A stretch of 64,000 bases of DNA from Blastococcus sp. Marseille-P5729 (GCF_900292035.1 NZ_OMPO01000003.1:372001-436000), one strand, 5' to 3'; numbered from the stretch's first letter, positions 27,363 through 37,627 are shown. Notes: generated by a model not told the origin, from the sequence alone. Program-made: numbers and translations.

Positions 27363-28972
27363 CGGTGCACCTGCGCATTCAGCACCGATCCGGCGTACTC
27401 CGAGGGCAGCATCAGCTGGGCGGCGGCGTCGTTGGTGTAGTCGGCCAGCGGTCCTGCAACGACGCTCAGCGCGAGTGAGACCACGATCAGCGCGGACGCC
27501 GACAGCACCATGCCCAGCGGCATCGCCTTGCTCGGCACCGTCTCCTCGTCGATCGCGTCGAGGTCGAGGTCCACCTCGTAGCCCTGCTTGCGGATGGCGG
27601 TCTGTGGGTCGAGGTCCGGGGCGCGTGCACCACTGACGATCAGCGCCTCGGCCGGTGTCCGCCAGAAGGCCTGGTTCCACGCCTGCATCACCGCGTAGAG
27701 GGTCAGCAGGCTGGTGACCAGACCGCCGGCGATCAGTGCGTACGCCGCGGGAGTGCCGAGGTCGATGGAGGCCCGGATCAGGCCGACCTTCGCCAGGAAG
27801 CCGGAGAACGGTGGGATGCCGCCGAGGTTCAGCGCCGGGACGAAGTACAGGATTCCCAGCAGCGGTGAGACGGCCGCCAGACCGCCGAGCCGCAACAGCG
27901 AGGTGGAGCCGCCGGCGCGCTCGATCAGCCCGACCACCAGGAACAGTGCCGCCTGGATCACGATGTGGTGGACGACGTAGAAGATTGCCGCGCTGAAGCC
28001 GCTCTCGGTCGCGAGAGCGATCCCCCAGATCATGTAGCCGATGTGGCTGACCAGCGCGAACGACAGCATCCGCTTGATGCCCGACTGCGCCAGCGCCCCG
28101 AAGATCCCCACGATCATCGTGAGCAGCGCGATGGCAGTCAGCAGGCCCACCAGGCTGGAGTGGGGGAACAGCAGCGTCTGCATGCGGATGATCGCGTAGA
28201 CGCCGACCTTCGTCAGCAGGCCGGCGAAGACCGCAGTGACGGACGACGGGGCCGTCGGATAGCTGTCGGGGAGCCAGGCGTGCAGCGGGAAGATCGCTGC
28301 CTTCGTGCCGAACACGACGAGCAGGAGCAGCTGGATCGACAGCGACACCGCGCTCGGGATCTCCGGCAGCCGCTGCGAGAGCTGCGCCATGTTGACCGTG
28401 CCCGTGGCGGCGTACGTCGCCGCGATCGCCACCAGGAACAGGAACGAGGACACGAGCGCGACCACGACGTACGTCGTCCCGGCCCGGACCCGTTTCCCGG
28501 TCGCGCTGAGGGTGATCAGGACGTACGAGGCGAACAGCAGAATCTCGAAGCTGACGAACAGGTTGAACAGGTCGCCCGCGAGGAACGCGCTCGAGATGCC
28601 CGCGTTCAGGGCGAGATAGGTCGGGAAGAAGACCGAAATGGGGCTGGAGGCGATCTTGCGGTCCGCCCATCCCTGGCTGATCGCGAAGATCAGCACGAAG
28701 AACGAGACCACGGCGGAGACCAGCAGCATCAGCGCGGCGAGCCGATCGGCCACCAGCGCGATGCCGACCGGGTCGCGCCAGCTGCCCACCCAGAGGGTGA
28801 TGATCCCGTGCGAGCTTGCCTGCACCACCAGCGCGGCGGAGATGACGACGTTCGTGGCCAGCGCCAGCAGGCTGACGATCCGCTGGATCAGCGTCGAGCG
28901 GCCGAGCACCAGCGCGATGCCGGCCCCGATGAACGGCACCAGCACGGGAAGGGCGAGGAGGTTGCTGCTCAT
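27359..28972 (-). CDS. mrpD: Na+/H+ antiporter subunit MrpD
   Basis: This 537-residue polytopic protein is related to NADH dehydrogenase subunits NuoL/M/N, with the conserved FEILLFASYVL region, the KAAIFPLHAWLPD helix and GIKRMLSFALVSHIGYM. It probably forms one of the ion-translocating modules. It overlaps mrpC and mrpE by 4 bases each. A charged insertion of about 50 residues (DLDPQTAIRKQGYEVDLDLDAIDEE) before the last membrane helices is cytoplasmic or extracellular. Confidence 0.93.
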   Translation of the reverse strand: MSSNLLALPVLVPFIGAGIALVLGRSTLIQRIVSLLALATNVVISAALVVQASSHGIITLWVGSWRDPVGIALVADRLAALMLLVSAVVSFFVLIFAISQGWADRKIASSPISVFFPTYLALNAGISSAFLAGDLFNLFVSFEILLFASYVLITLSATGKRVRAGTTYVVVALVSSFLFLVAIAATYAATGTVNMAQLSQRLPEIPSAVSLSIQLLLLVVFGTKAAIFPLHAWLPDSYPTAPSSVTAVFAGLLTKVGVYAIIRMQTLLFPHSSLVGLLTAIALLTMIVGIFGALAQSGIKRMLSFALVSHIGYMIWGIALATESGFSAAIFYVVHHIVIQAALFLVVGLIERAGGSTSLLRLGGLAAVSPLLGILYFVPALNLGGIPPFSGFLAKVGLIRASIDLGTPAAYALIAGGLVTSLLTLYAVMQAWNQAFWRTPAEALIVSGARAPDLDPQTAIRKQGYEVDLDLDAIDEETVPSKAMPLGMVLSASALIVVSLALSVVAGPLADYTNDAAAQLMLPSEYAGSVLNAQVHR

Positions 28973-29508
28973 GGGCGGCCCTCCTCGTCCGGCTGGTCGG
29001 CCATGCCGTAGGCCCGCGCCGCCGACTCGGCCTCGGCGTCCGCGATGGCCTCGGGGTCCTCCTCGGCCTCGGTGATGGAGGTGTCGTCGGCGTCGTAGGT
29101 CGACGACGTCTGGTCGCGGTCGGCCAACTGGCGGATCCGGGCATCCTCGATGTCGTCCTGTACGTCGTCCGTGCCGTTGAGCCGCCAGTCGCGGTAGGCG
29201 AGCGCGAGCACGAACGCAACGGTGGCGAGCGCGATGACGATGGCGGTCAGGACCATGGCCTGAGGGAGCGGATCGGCCATCTCGGACACCGGTGTGTCGC
29301 CGCGCAGCGGAGCGGACCCGGCTCGTCCGCCGGCGATCAGGAAGAGCACCGCGATGCCGTTGCCCGCGAGCACGACGCCCAACAGCACCCGCACGAGAGA
29401 GCGCGCCAGCATCAGGTAGACGCCGCCGGTGATGAGGGTCGCCGCGGCGATCACCAGCGCGACGCTCGGTGGCGCGGTGGCGATCGTCTGGTCGGCCAGC
29501 AGGCTCAT
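28969..29508 (-). CDS. mrpC: Na+/H+ antiporter subunit MrpC
   Basis: This 179-residue protein is related to NuoK, with three transmembrane helices and the G-N-G-I and PLPQAMVLTAIVI motifs. It carries an extended acidic C-terminal tail of about 65 residues (rich in D, E and A) not present in short MrpC proteins. It overlaps mrpA and mrpD by 4 bases each. Confidence 0.9.
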   Translation of the reverse strand: MSLLADQTIATAPPSVALVIAAATLITGGVYLMLARSLVRVLLGVVLAGNGIAVLFLIAGGRAGSAPLRGDTPVSEMADPLPQAMVLTAIVIALATVAFVLALAYRDWRLNGTDDVQDDIEDARIRQLADRDQTSSTYDADDTSITEAEEDPEAIADAEAESAARAYGMADQPDEEGRP

Positions 29509-32354
29509 GCGCGCATCGCCTCGAGGCTCTCGTCCTCGGCCGCCTGCCGATCGACGCCGCTGCCCAGGCTGCGGCCGATGTCCAGGAACAGGCCGACGAC
29601 GATCAGGTACACGCCGATGTCGAAGAACACCGGTGAGACGACCTTGATGTCGTTCCACACCCACGGCACGTGCAGCTCGACCATCTCCGACTGCAGGATG
29701 GCACCGCCGGAGAGTACCGGCGCGAGCCCGGTCGCGATGATGATCAGCAGTCCCAGGCCGGCCAGCAGCCCGGCGTCCAGCGGCAGCGCCTCGTCGAGCT
29801 CGTGCCGCCCGGCCGCCAGGTAGCGGACCAGGAGCGCGACACCGGCCACCAGTCCCCCGGCGAAGCCGCCGCCGGGCAGGTTGTGCCCGGCGAACAGCAG
29901 GAACAGCGAGGTGACGATCAGGACGTGGAACAGCAGGCGGGTGGAGACCTCGAGGATCGTCGACCGGCGGGCGCGTTCGATCAGGGCCCCGGCGCTCAGC
30001 CACGAGGCGTCGTCCGCGCCGGTGTGGCTCTGGTCGTCGCTGAGGTCTCGGACCCGCTCGATCCGGCCGCGGCGGGTCGAGGTGAACACCAGACTCGCCA
30101 CGCCGGTCGCGGCAGCGAGGATCACGGCGACCTCGCCGAGGGTGTCCCAGGCGCGAATGTCGACGAGGGTGACGTTGACGGCGTTCTTGCCGTTGCCGAT
30201 CTCGTAGGCGGCGTCCACGAAGGTGGCCGAGTCGGGCGTGGCGTGCCGGGCGTTGGTCGAGCTAATGATCAGCGCCGTCGCGGTCAACCCGACGCCGATC
30301 GCGATGGCGGCGCGCAGGCGGGTGTCCAGGACGCGGACCGGCGTGCGGAAGGTCTGCGGGAGCCGGCGCAGCACGAGCACGAACACGACGAGCGTGACCG
30401 TCTCGACGGCGATCTGGGTGAGCGCGAGATCGGGCGCGCCGTGGACCAGGAACAGCAGCGCGAGGCCGTAGCCGGTCACCGAGACGAACAGCACCGCCGG
30501 GATCCGCTCGCGGGCGCGTGCGGCCAGCAGTGTGCCGATCGCGATGATGAGGGTCGCGCCGACCTGCACCGGAGAGTCCCACGCGCGCAGATCCGAGCCT
30601 GTCAGGGCGGTCGCGGCCGCGACGCCGGGGAGCAGGATCACGACGGTGAAGATGGTCGCGACATAGACCGGTAGCGAGCCCTGCTGGGTGCGGGCGGTGA
30701 GCTCGACGGCGGTCCGGTCGAGGGTGCGGATCGCCCAGTTGTAGGAGCGCTCGGCGTCCAGTGGATGCGGCATCCGGTTGTACAGCCGCCGGACGTCGTC
30801 CCGGCGCCAGAACAGCAGCGCGCCGCCGGCGATCGAGACCGCGGACAGCGCGAGCGGCAGGTTCAACCCGTGCCACAGCGCGAGATAGCCGGTGTCCGCG
30901 CCGGCGCCGGCGGTCTCGGCGTACGGCACGATCACCGTCGTCAGCCACGCTCCGGAGAGGCCGGCCGCCAGGCTCAACAGGGCGAGGATGACGGGGGAGA
31001 GCTGGAAGGCGGTGCCCGGCCGGTGCAGCTCGGTGTCGGGGACGTCGTGCTTGCGCGCGAAGGCACCCCACACGAAGCGGGCGCTGTAGGCGACGGTCAG
31101 CATCGAGCCGAGCACGATAGCCGCGAGTACGACGTACGCCCAGCCGCCGAGTACGACGTCCGCGTGCAGCAACGCCTCGAGCGCCGACTCCTTGGCGACG
31201 AAGCCCATCATCGGCGGCAGCCCGGCCATTGACAGCACGGCGAGGACGGCCGCGGCAGTCAGCAGGGGCATGCGCCGCGCGAGCCCGGAGAGCTGACGCA
31301 GGTCACGGGTACCGGTGCTGTGGTCGATCACGCCGACGGTGAGGAAGAGCGCGGACTTGAACAGCGCGTGTCCGATCACCAGGCCGACCGCGGCCAACGC
31401 GGTCGCCTGGGTGCCGATCGCCGCTAGCGTCATCATGAAGCCGAGCTGGCTAACGGTGCCGAAGGCCAGCAGCAGCTTGATGTCGGTCTGCTGCAGCGCT
31501 CGCCAGCCACCGACGAGCATGGTGAGGCAGCCGAGCGTGATCATCAGCGGCCGCCACCCCGGCACCGTCGCGAAGACGGGTGCGAACAACGTGACCAGGA
31601 AGATGCCGGCCTTCACCATCGCGGCGGCGTGCAGGTACGCGCTGACCGGGGTGGGGGCAGCCATCGCGCCCGGCAGCCAGAAGGGGAAGGGCACCTGGGC
31701 GGATTTCGTGATCGCGCCGACCAGCAGCAGCATGACGGCCACGGTGGTCAGCGCGGACGCCGGTGGCGGGCTCTGCAGGATCTCGCTGATGCGGTAGCTG
31801 CTGGTCTCGCCGATCGCCACCGCCCCGGCGAGCATCGACAGCCCGCCGAGCGTGGTCACCAGCAGCGCCTGCATGGCGGCGCGGCGGTTGGCCGAGCGCA
31901 CCGGGTTGTGGCCGACCAGCAGATAGGAGAAGACGGTGGTGAGCTCCCAGAAGATGCACAGCAGGACGATGTTGTCGCTGAGCACCAGGCCGAGCATCGC
32001 GCCGGCGAAGTAGGTGAAGACGGCGCCGAAGCGCCACAGGCCGGGGTCGTCCTCGTGGAAGTACCAGGTGCAGTAGAGCAGGATCAACGCGCCGACGCCG
32101 GTGACCAGGACGGCGAGGATCCACTGCAGGCTGCTGAGTGAGAAGTCCAGCTGGAGGCCGAAGGCCGGGACCCACGAGTACTGCTCGGTCGGGGGCGCGG
32201 CGCCGTCACGGACTTGCGTGGTCCGCAGCAGCAGCCAGACCAGACTGCCGGCGGGCGCGAGCGCGAGCACCAGAAAGGCGCGACGCCCGAGAAACCGGGT
32301 GAGCAACGGACCGATGCTGGCCGCGAGGAAATGCGACAGCACCAGGTAGGCCAC
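29505..32354 (-). CDS. mrpA: Na+/H+ antiporter subunit MrpA fused to MrpB
   Basis: This roughly 949-residue protein begins with a NuoL-like MrpA part (WELTTVFSYLLVG, KSAQVPFPFWLPGAM). An MbeA/DUF4040 linker (VTGYGLALLFLVHGAPDLALTQIAVETV) and a C-terminal MnhB domain (GHNLPGGGFAGGLVAG) follow. The A-B fusion is typical of actinobacterial Mrp operons, so the operon contains all subunits A to G. I chose the GTG at 32354, which has GAGAGGA a few bases upstream, over the TTG at 32369. Confidence 0.92.
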   Translation of the reverse strand: MAYLVLSHFLAASIGPLLTRFLGRRAFLVLALAPAGSLVWLLLRTTQVRDGAAPPTEQYSWVPAFGLQLDFSLSSLQWILAVLVTGVGALILLYCTWYFHEDDPGLWRFGAVFTYFAGAMLGLVLSDNIVLLCIFWELTTVFSYLLVGHNPVRSANRRAAMQALLVTTLGGLSMLAGAVAIGETSSYRISEILQSPPPASALTTVAVMLLLVGAITKSAQVPFPFWLPGAMAAPTPVSAYLHAAAMVKAGIFLVTLFAPVFATVPGWRPLMITLGCLTMLVGGWRALQQTDIKLLLAFGTVSQLGFMMTLAAIGTQATALAAVGLVIGHALFKSALFLTVGVIDHSTGTRDLRQLSGLARRMPLLTAAAVLAVLSMAGLPPMMGFVAKESALEALLHADVVLGGWAYVVLAAIVLGSMLTVAYSARFVWGAFARKHDVPDTELHRPGTAFQLSPVILALLSLAAGLSGAWLTTVIVPYAETAGAGADTGYLALWHGLNLPLALSAVSIAGGALLFWRRDDVRRLYNRMPHPLDAERSYNWAIRTLDRTAVELTARTQQGSLPVYVATIFTVVILLPGVAAATALTGSDLRAWDSPVQVGATLIIAIGTLLAARARERIPAVLFVSVTGYGLALLFLVHGAPDLALTQIAVETVTLVVFVLVLRRLPQTFRTPVRVLDTRLRAAIAIGVGLTATALIISSTNARHATPDSATFVDAAYEIGNGKNAVNVTLVDIRAWDTLGEVAVILAAATGVASLVFTSTRRGRIERVRDLSDDQSHTGADDASWLSAGALIERARRSTILEVSTRLLFHVLIVTSLFLLFAGHNLPGGGFAGGLVAGVALLVRYLAAGRHELDEALPLDAGLLAGLGLLIIIATGLAPVLSGGAILQSEMVELHVPWVWNDIKVVSPVFFDIGVYLIVVGLFLDIGRSLGSGVDRQAAEDESLEAMRA

Positions 32355-32384
32355 GGCATCCTCTCGCAATGGAATCGAGGGGAA

Positions 32385-32390
32385 ATTCTA
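32385..32390 (-). promoter_or_regulatory. -10 box of the mrp operon
   Basis: On the minus strand TAGAAT lies 30 bases upstream of the GTG at 32354, leaving a short leader that contains the GAGAGGA ribosome site. Confidence 0.5.
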
Positions 32391-32492
32391 CCGCGCGAGC
32401 CCGCCCCCGGCTCGCGACCACCTGCGGGGCAGGGGCAGGCTAATCGGGTCATAGCGTGCTGCACTGCCCCGCAGCACGAGGGTGGACGGCGC

Positions 32493-34460
32493 TCAGGCGT
32501 CCTTGGCGGGCTGGCCGGAGAGGTTGGCGGCGATCTGGTCCATGACGGTCGTGTCGGCCAGCGTGGTGACGTCGCCGATCTCGCGGTGCTCGGCGACGTC
32601 CTTCAGCAGCCGGCGCATGATCTTGCCCGAGCGGGTCTTGGGCAGCTCGGGGACGACCATGATCTGCCGCGGCTTGGCGATCGGCGAGATCTCGGTGGAG
32701 ACGTGGTTGCGCAGCTCCTGAACGACCTCGTCGCCGGAGTCCTCGACGCCGCCGCGCAGGATCACAAACGCGACGACCGCCTGGCCGGTGGTCTCATCGT
32801 GAGCGCCCACGACCGCCGCCTCAGCTACCTTCGGGTGCGAGACCAGCGCGGACTCGATCTCGGTGGTCGACATGCGGTGGCCCGAGACGTTCATGACGTC
32901 ATCCACCCGGCCGAGGACCCAGATGTCGCCGTCCTTGTCCTTCTTCGCGCCGTCGCCGGCGAAGTAGCGACCTGCGAAGCGCGACCAGTAGGTGTCGACA
33001 TACCGGTCGTCGTCGCCCCAGATGGTCCGCAGCATCGACGGCCACGGCTTGGTCAGCACCAGGTAGCCACCCTGCCCGTCGGGCACCGACTCGCCGGCGT
33101 CGTTGACGACGTCGGCCGAGATGCCGGGGATCGCGCGCATCGCAGAGCCCGGCTTGGCCGCGGTGACGCCGGGCAGCGGGCTGATCATGATCGATCCAGT
33201 CTCGGTCTGCCACCACGTGTCGATCACCGGCACGTTGTCGTGCCCGATGACCCGGCGGTACCAGACGTAGGCCTCGGGGTTGATCGGCTCGCCGACCGAG
33301 CCCATCAGCCGCAGCGAGCTCAGGTCGTACTTCGCCGGGATCTCCTCGCCCCACTTCATGAACATCCGGATCACGGTGGGGGCGCAGTACAGGATCGACA
33401 CCTTGTACTTGTCGATGATCTCCCACCAGCGTCCCTGATGCGGAGTGTCGGGGGTGCCCTCGTAGAGCACGGACGTCGTCCCGTTCGCCAGCGGCCCGTA
33501 GACGATGTAGGAGTGCCCGGTCACCCAGCCGACGTCGGCGGCGGTCCAGTAGACGTCGGTGTCGGGCTTGATGTCGAACAGTGCCCAGTGCGTGTAGGCG
33601 CAGCCGGTCAGGTAGCCGCCGCTGGTGTGCAGGATCCCCTTCGGCTTGCCCGTCGTGCCGGAGGTGTACATGACGTAGAGCGGGTGCTCGGCATCGAAGG
33701 CTTCGGGGGTGTGCTCGGTGGACTGGCCGCCGACGAACTCGTGCCACCACTTGTCGCGGCCCTCGGTCATCGGGGTCTCTTGCTTGGTGCGCTCGACGAC
33801 GAGCACCGAGTGGACGTCGGGGCACTTCTCGACGGCCTTGTCGACGGTGTCCTTCAGCCCTGCCGGCTTTCCACGGCGGTAGCCGCCGTCCGAGGTGATG
33901 ACCACCTTTGCACCACAGTCGAGAATGCGGGTGGCGAGCGAGTCAGCCGCGAACCCGCCGAAGACGACCGTGTGGACGGCGCCGATCCGTGCGCACGACA
34001 ACATCGCGAATATCGTCTCGGGGATCATCGGCATGTAGATGGCGACGGTGTCGCCCGCTTTCACGCCGAGCTCGGTGAGCGCGTTGGCGCCGCGGCTGAT
34101 CTCATCCTTGAGCTCGCCGTAGGTGATCTCGCGCGTGTCGCCCGGCTCGCCCTCGAAGTAGTACGCGATCTTGTCGCCCTTGCCGGCTTCGACGTGCCGG
34201 TCGACGCAGTTGTAGGCGACGTTGAGCTTGCCGTCGGCGAACCACTTCGCGAACGGCGGGTTGCTCCAGTCGAGGACCTCCGTCGGCTCCTTCTCCCAGG
34301 TCAGCCGCCTGGCCTGCTTCGCCCACCACGCCTCCGGGTCGGCCGCGGCCTCGTCGTACGCCTCGGCCGTCAGGTTCGCCTGCGCAGCGAACTCGTCGCT
34401 CGGCGGAAAGGTGCGCGTCTCATGCAGCAGGTTGTCGATGGTCGGCGAGTCGTTCGACAT
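32493..34460 (-). CDS. acs: Acetyl-CoA synthetase
   Basis: This 655-residue AMP-forming ligase activates acetate to acetyl-CoA via acetyl-adenylate. The P-loop-like YTSGTTGKPKG motif and the C-terminal lysine in TRSGKIMRR (an acetylation target in the family) are present. Full-length compared with Acs (about 650). The ATG at 34460 has AGGAGG upstream; an in-frame start 13 codons earlier is unlikely. M. tuberculosis acs (Rv3667) lies in the same neighbourhood. Confidence 0.95.
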   Translation of the reverse strand: MSNDSPTIDNLLHETRTFPPSDEFAAQANLTAEAYDEAAADPEAWWAKQARRLTWEKEPTEVLDWSNPPFAKWFADGKLNVAYNCVDRHVEAGKGDKIAYYFEGEPGDTREITYGELKDEISRGANALTELGVKAGDTVAIYMPMIPETIFAMLSCARIGAVHTVVFGGFAADSLATRILDCGAKVVITSDGGYRRGKPAGLKDTVDKAVEKCPDVHSVLVVERTKQETPMTEGRDKWWHEFVGGQSTEHTPEAFDAEHPLYVMYTSGTTGKPKGILHTSGGYLTGCAYTHWALFDIKPDTDVYWTAADVGWVTGHSYIVYGPLANGTTSVLYEGTPDTPHQGRWWEIIDKYKVSILYCAPTVIRMFMKWGEEIPAKYDLSSLRLMGSVGEPINPEAYVWYRRVIGHDNVPVIDTWWQTETGSIMISPLPGVTAAKPGSAMRAIPGISADVVNDAGESVPDGQGGYLVLTKPWPSMLRTIWGDDDRYVDTYWSRFAGRYFAGDGAKKDKDGDIWVLGRVDDVMNVSGHRMSTTEIESALVSHPKVAEAAVVGAHDETTGQAVVAFVILRGGVEDSGDEVVQELRNHVSTEISPIAKPRQIMVVPELPKTRSGKIMRRLLKDVAEHREIGDVTTLADTTVMDQIAANLSGQPAKDA

Positions 34461-34589
34461 GCGTGCCTCCTGGTCTGTGAAACGTGACGTAGACCCCAAT
34501 CTAGCGCGGACGCCGAAAACGGACAGTGGTGCTGTGCTGATTCCGCGGCGGCATCGCCCGGGGTCAGGGCGCGGCCGCGGTCGTCGGCA

Positions 34590-37298
34590 TCAACGCCGGC
34601 GCTGATAGGCGCGGACGCCGAGCTTGCGGATCTCCTCGAGCCAGAGGATCGACGAGCCCACGGCCACGGCGAACGCCCACTGCTGCGAGCTGAGGCCCGC
34701 GGTGCTGAAGATGTTCTGCAGGAACGCCAACTCGACCACCAGCACCTGGAACACCAGGACGACCGCCAGCGAGATCCAGATCGCCGGGTTGGTCAGGGAG
34801 CGCCGCGAGAAGACCGACTCGTCGGAGCGCACATTGAGCAGGTTGAAGACCTGGAAGAACACGAAGGTGGTGAACGCCAAGGTCGTGACGGCGGCATCGG
34901 AGATCCCGGGGAATACCTCGTCGGCGAACAGGATCACCAGAAGTGTCGCGACGCTCATCCAGAGCGCCCCACCGGCGATCCCGATCACGCGGCCCCGCGT
35001 CAGCAGATGCTCGCCGGCCGGCCGCGGCGGGCGTTTCATCACGTCCTTGTCCGCCGGCTCGACACCCAGCGCGAGCGCGGGCGGGCCGTCCATGATGATG
35101 TTGACCCAGAGGATCTGCAGCGCGGTGAACGGCGCGCCCCCGGCGATCCCGAACGCGCTCGCCGCGAGGAACATCATCACGAAGCCCCAGGACGTCGTGA
35201 GCTGGAAGCGCACGAACTTCAGGACGTTGTCGTAGATGCCGCGGCCCAGCCGGACCGCCTCGACGATGGTCGCGAAGTTGTCGTCGGTCAGGATCATCCG
35301 CGCCGCGCCCTTGGAGACGTCGGTGCCAGTGATGCCCATCGCGACGCCGATGTCGGCCTGCTTGAGCGCGGGGGCGTCATTCACCCCGTCGCCGGTCATC
35401 GCCACCACATGACCGCGGTCCTGCAGCGACTTCACCACGCGGATCTTGTGCTCAGGCGCGACCCGCGCGAGGACGCCGAGATTCTCGCTGCGCTCGCGCA
35501 GCTGGTCGTCGTCCAGCTCGTCGAGTTCTGCACCGGATGCGTGGTCGCCGCCGATGCCCAGCGTGTCAGCGATCGCGGACGCCGTCACGAGGTGGTCACC
35601 GGTGATCATGTGCACCCTGATGCCGGCCTCGTGGGCCTCGCGGATGGCGTCGGCGGCCTCCGAACGTGGCGGGTCGACGATGCCGATCAGGGCATACAGG
35701 GTGAGATCTCGTACCTCGTCGAACAGGGCATCAGCGCCCTCGGGCAGCGTGTCGATCTGCTTGCCCGCCACCATCATCGTGCGCATGCCCTCGCGGGCCA
35801 TCTGGCCGATGTGCTCGTGCAGCTCGTCGCGGTCGGCGCGGGTGAGCTCGCGCGGGACGCCGTCCGGCCCGAGCAGGTGGCTGGCGGCATCGGCGATCGC
35901 GCCGGGGGCGCCCTTCACGCAGACCAGGATCCGCCCGTCCCGCTCATGGAAGGTGGCCTGCAGCTTGTAGTCCGAGTCGAAGGGCACCTCCGCCACGCGA
36001 GGCAGATGGCGGCGGGCGCCCTCGACGTCGATGCCGCCCTTCTCGGCGAGCACGACCAGCGCGCCGTCCGTCGGGTCTCCGACGAGCTCTCCATCACGGA
36101 CGACGCCGTCGTTGCACAACGCCATCGCGAGAAAGGCCTGGGAGAGCGACTGCGGCGGCGGGTTGCCGTCCGGAGTGAGGATCCGACCCTCGGGGTTGTA
36201 GCCGTCGCCGGTCACACGGTACCGGCCGCCGGCGGTCGACACCCGCCGCGCGGTCATCTTGTTGAGCGTCAGGGTGCCGGTCTTGTCGGTCGCGATGTGG
36301 CTGGTCGAGCCGAGGGTCTCGACGGCTGCCAGCTGCTTGATGATCGCGCCGCGCTCGGCGAGGCGCGTGGCACCCATCGCGAGGGTGAACGCGACGACGG
36401 CGGTGAGCCCTTCGGGGATCGTGGCGACGGCGAGCGACACGGCGGTGATCAGCAGGTCGGACCACGACTGGCCGCGGATCAGCCCCATGACGAACACGAT
36501 CGACACGACCACGAGGGCGATGAGGGTGAGCATCCCCGCGAGCTTGTCGATACGGCGTTGCAGCGGGGTCTTCTCGTCGCTGGCGCTGCCCAACAGCCCG
36601 GCGATCTGCCCCATCTGGGTGGCCATTCCCGTGTCGGTCACGACCATGACCGCCCGGCCGCGGGTCACCTCGGTGTTCATGAACAGCACGTTCGAGCGTT
36701 CCCCGAGCGGGACGTCGTCCGGTGGAAGCACCCCGACGCCCTTGTCAACCGGTGCGGACTCGCCCGTAAGCGCCGACTCAGCCACCTGCAGCCGCGAGGC
36801 CTCCACGACCCGCCCGTCGGCCGGCACCGTGTCACCGGCTTCGAGCAGAACGACGTCGCCGGGGACGATCTGGGCGCGGTCGATCTGGCGCTCGACGCCG
36901 GAGCGTCGCACGCGAGAGGTCGCCACGGACATCTCCCGCAAGGCGGCCAGGCTGTCCTCTGCCTTGGCCTCCTGCTTGTAGTTCAAGAAGGTGTTGAGCG
37001 TGATGACCAGCAGGATGACTACCGGCGTCTCCCACTCCCGCGAGACGACGGCGCTGACCACGGCCGCGACCAGCAGCACGATTGTCATCTTGTCGGCCAG
37101 CAGCGAGATGATCTTGCGCCAGCCGGGGACCGCGGCCTTCTCCTCGAGCGCGTTCTGGCCGTGCCGGCTCACCCGCCGGGCGACCTCGGCCTCGTCAAGA
37201 CCACGCCCGACGGTCACGTCGTAAGCGCTCAGGATCTCCTCAGCGGACCGCGCGTAGGTAGGGGTGGTCTCGGGGGGTTCGATCCCGGTCCGCGTCAA
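34590..37298 (-). CDS. P-type cation-transporting ATPase (P2-type, CtpF/PMR1-like)
   Basis: This 902-residue pump has a cation ATPase N-terminal domain and the actuator loop TGES (178-181). M4 carries PEGL (295-298), with phosphorylation aspartate D338 in DKTGTLT and TGDGVNDAPALKQADIG in the hinge. The M6 motif WVNIIMDGPPALALG is like the single-site Ca2+/Mn2+ pumps (SPCA/PMR1). I expect export of Ca2+ or Mn2+; the substrate is unproven. The start is a TTG with AAGGAAG about 10 bases upstream. No metal regulator is adjacent. Confidence 0.88.
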   Translation of the reverse strand: MTRTGIEPPETTPTYARSAEEILSAYDVTVGRGLDEAEVARRVSRHGQNALEEKAAVPGWRKIISLLADKMTIVLLVAAVVSAVVSREWETPVVILLVITLNTFLNYKQEAKAEDSLAALREMSVATSRVRRSGVERQIDRAQIVPGDVVLLEAGDTVPADGRVVEASRLQVAESALTGESAPVDKGVGVLPPDDVPLGERSNVLFMNTEVTRGRAVMVVTDTGMATQMGQIAGLLGSASDEKTPLQRRIDKLAGMLTLIALVVVSIVFVMGLIRGQSWSDLLITAVSLAVATIPEGLTAVVAFTLAMGATRLAERGAIIKQLAAVETLGSTSHIATDKTGTLTLNKMTARRVSTAGGRYRVTGDGYNPEGRILTPDGNPPPQSLSQAFLAMALCNDGVVRDGELVGDPTDGALVVLAEKGGIDVEGARRHLPRVAEVPFDSDYKLQATFHERDGRILVCVKGAPGAIADAASHLLGPDGVPRELTRADRDELHEHIGQMAREGMRTMMVAGKQIDTLPEGADALFDEVRDLTLYALIGIVDPPRSEAADAIREAHEAGIRVHMITGDHLVTASAIADTLGIGGDHASGAELDELDDDQLRERSENLGVLARVAPEHKIRVVKSLQDRGHVVAMTGDGVNDAPALKQADIGVAMGITGTDVSKGAARMILTDDNFATIVEAVRLGRGIYDNVLKFVRFQLTTSWGFVMMFLAASAFGIAGGAPFTALQILWVNIIMDGPPALALGVEPADKDVMKRPPRPAGEHLLTRGRVIGIAGGALWMSVATLLVILFADEVFPGISDAAVTTLAFTTFVFFQVFNLLNVRSDESVFSRRSLTNPAIWISLAVVLVFQVLVVELAFLQNIFSTAGLSSQQWAFAVAVGSSILWLEEIRKLGVRAYQRRR

Positions 37299-37390
37299 CG
37301 TGCGTGCTTCCTTTCGACCCTGACCCAGTTATCGCCGCTCTTGGAGGAAACGGGTCCTGACCGGCGGTTTGTTCCCGGGGGAGTCGCAGG

Positions 37391-37560
37391 TCACCGCCGC
37401 TTGCGGTTCAGGAAGTCGTCCAACCGCTGCTCGATGTCCCCGCCCAGCAGCCAGCCGGCGACGCTCGGGCTTGGCCATGATCATGTCGCCGAACTGCCCG
37501 CTCCAGTCCCCGGCGAATGGGATCCGGTTCCTCAGTGCCTCCCGTGCCTGTGACGTGCCA
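37391..37560 (-). pseudogene. Possible frameshifted short coding remnant in a gene-free gap
   Basis: The 328-base gap 37299-37627 has no intact gene. On the minus strand one frame reads REALRNRIPFAGDWSGQFGDMIMAKPE, then the coding-like signal moves to another frame reading VAGWLLGGDIEQRLDDFLNRKRR and a stop at 37391. A one-base shift near 37460 would join them. I do not recognise the product, so this may be a decayed gene or chance. Confidence 0.3.
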
Positions 37561-37613
37561 CTTGGGAGATGGAACCCCGGCGAGGCGCCGTTTGTCAGCG
37601 GGTTCATCGTGGC

Positions 37614-37619
37614 GATAAT
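37614..37619 (+). promoter_or_regulatory. -10 box of the permease/DUF1980 pair
   Basis: GATAAT is followed by eight bases and then the ATG at 37628, consistent with a leaderless or near-leaderless transcript. I saw no clear Zur-type palindrome. Confidence 0.4.
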
Positions 37620-37627
37620 CGACGACG

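Noticed and set aside
32214-34487. 757-codon plus-strand open frame opposite acs
   Set aside because: Repetitive Arg/Val/Asp/Gly composition typical of antisense GC shadows; acs motifs are on the other strand.
35007-37553. 848-codon plus-strand open frame opposite the P-type ATPase
   Set aside because: Antisense shadow of a gene with complete P-type ATPase motifs.
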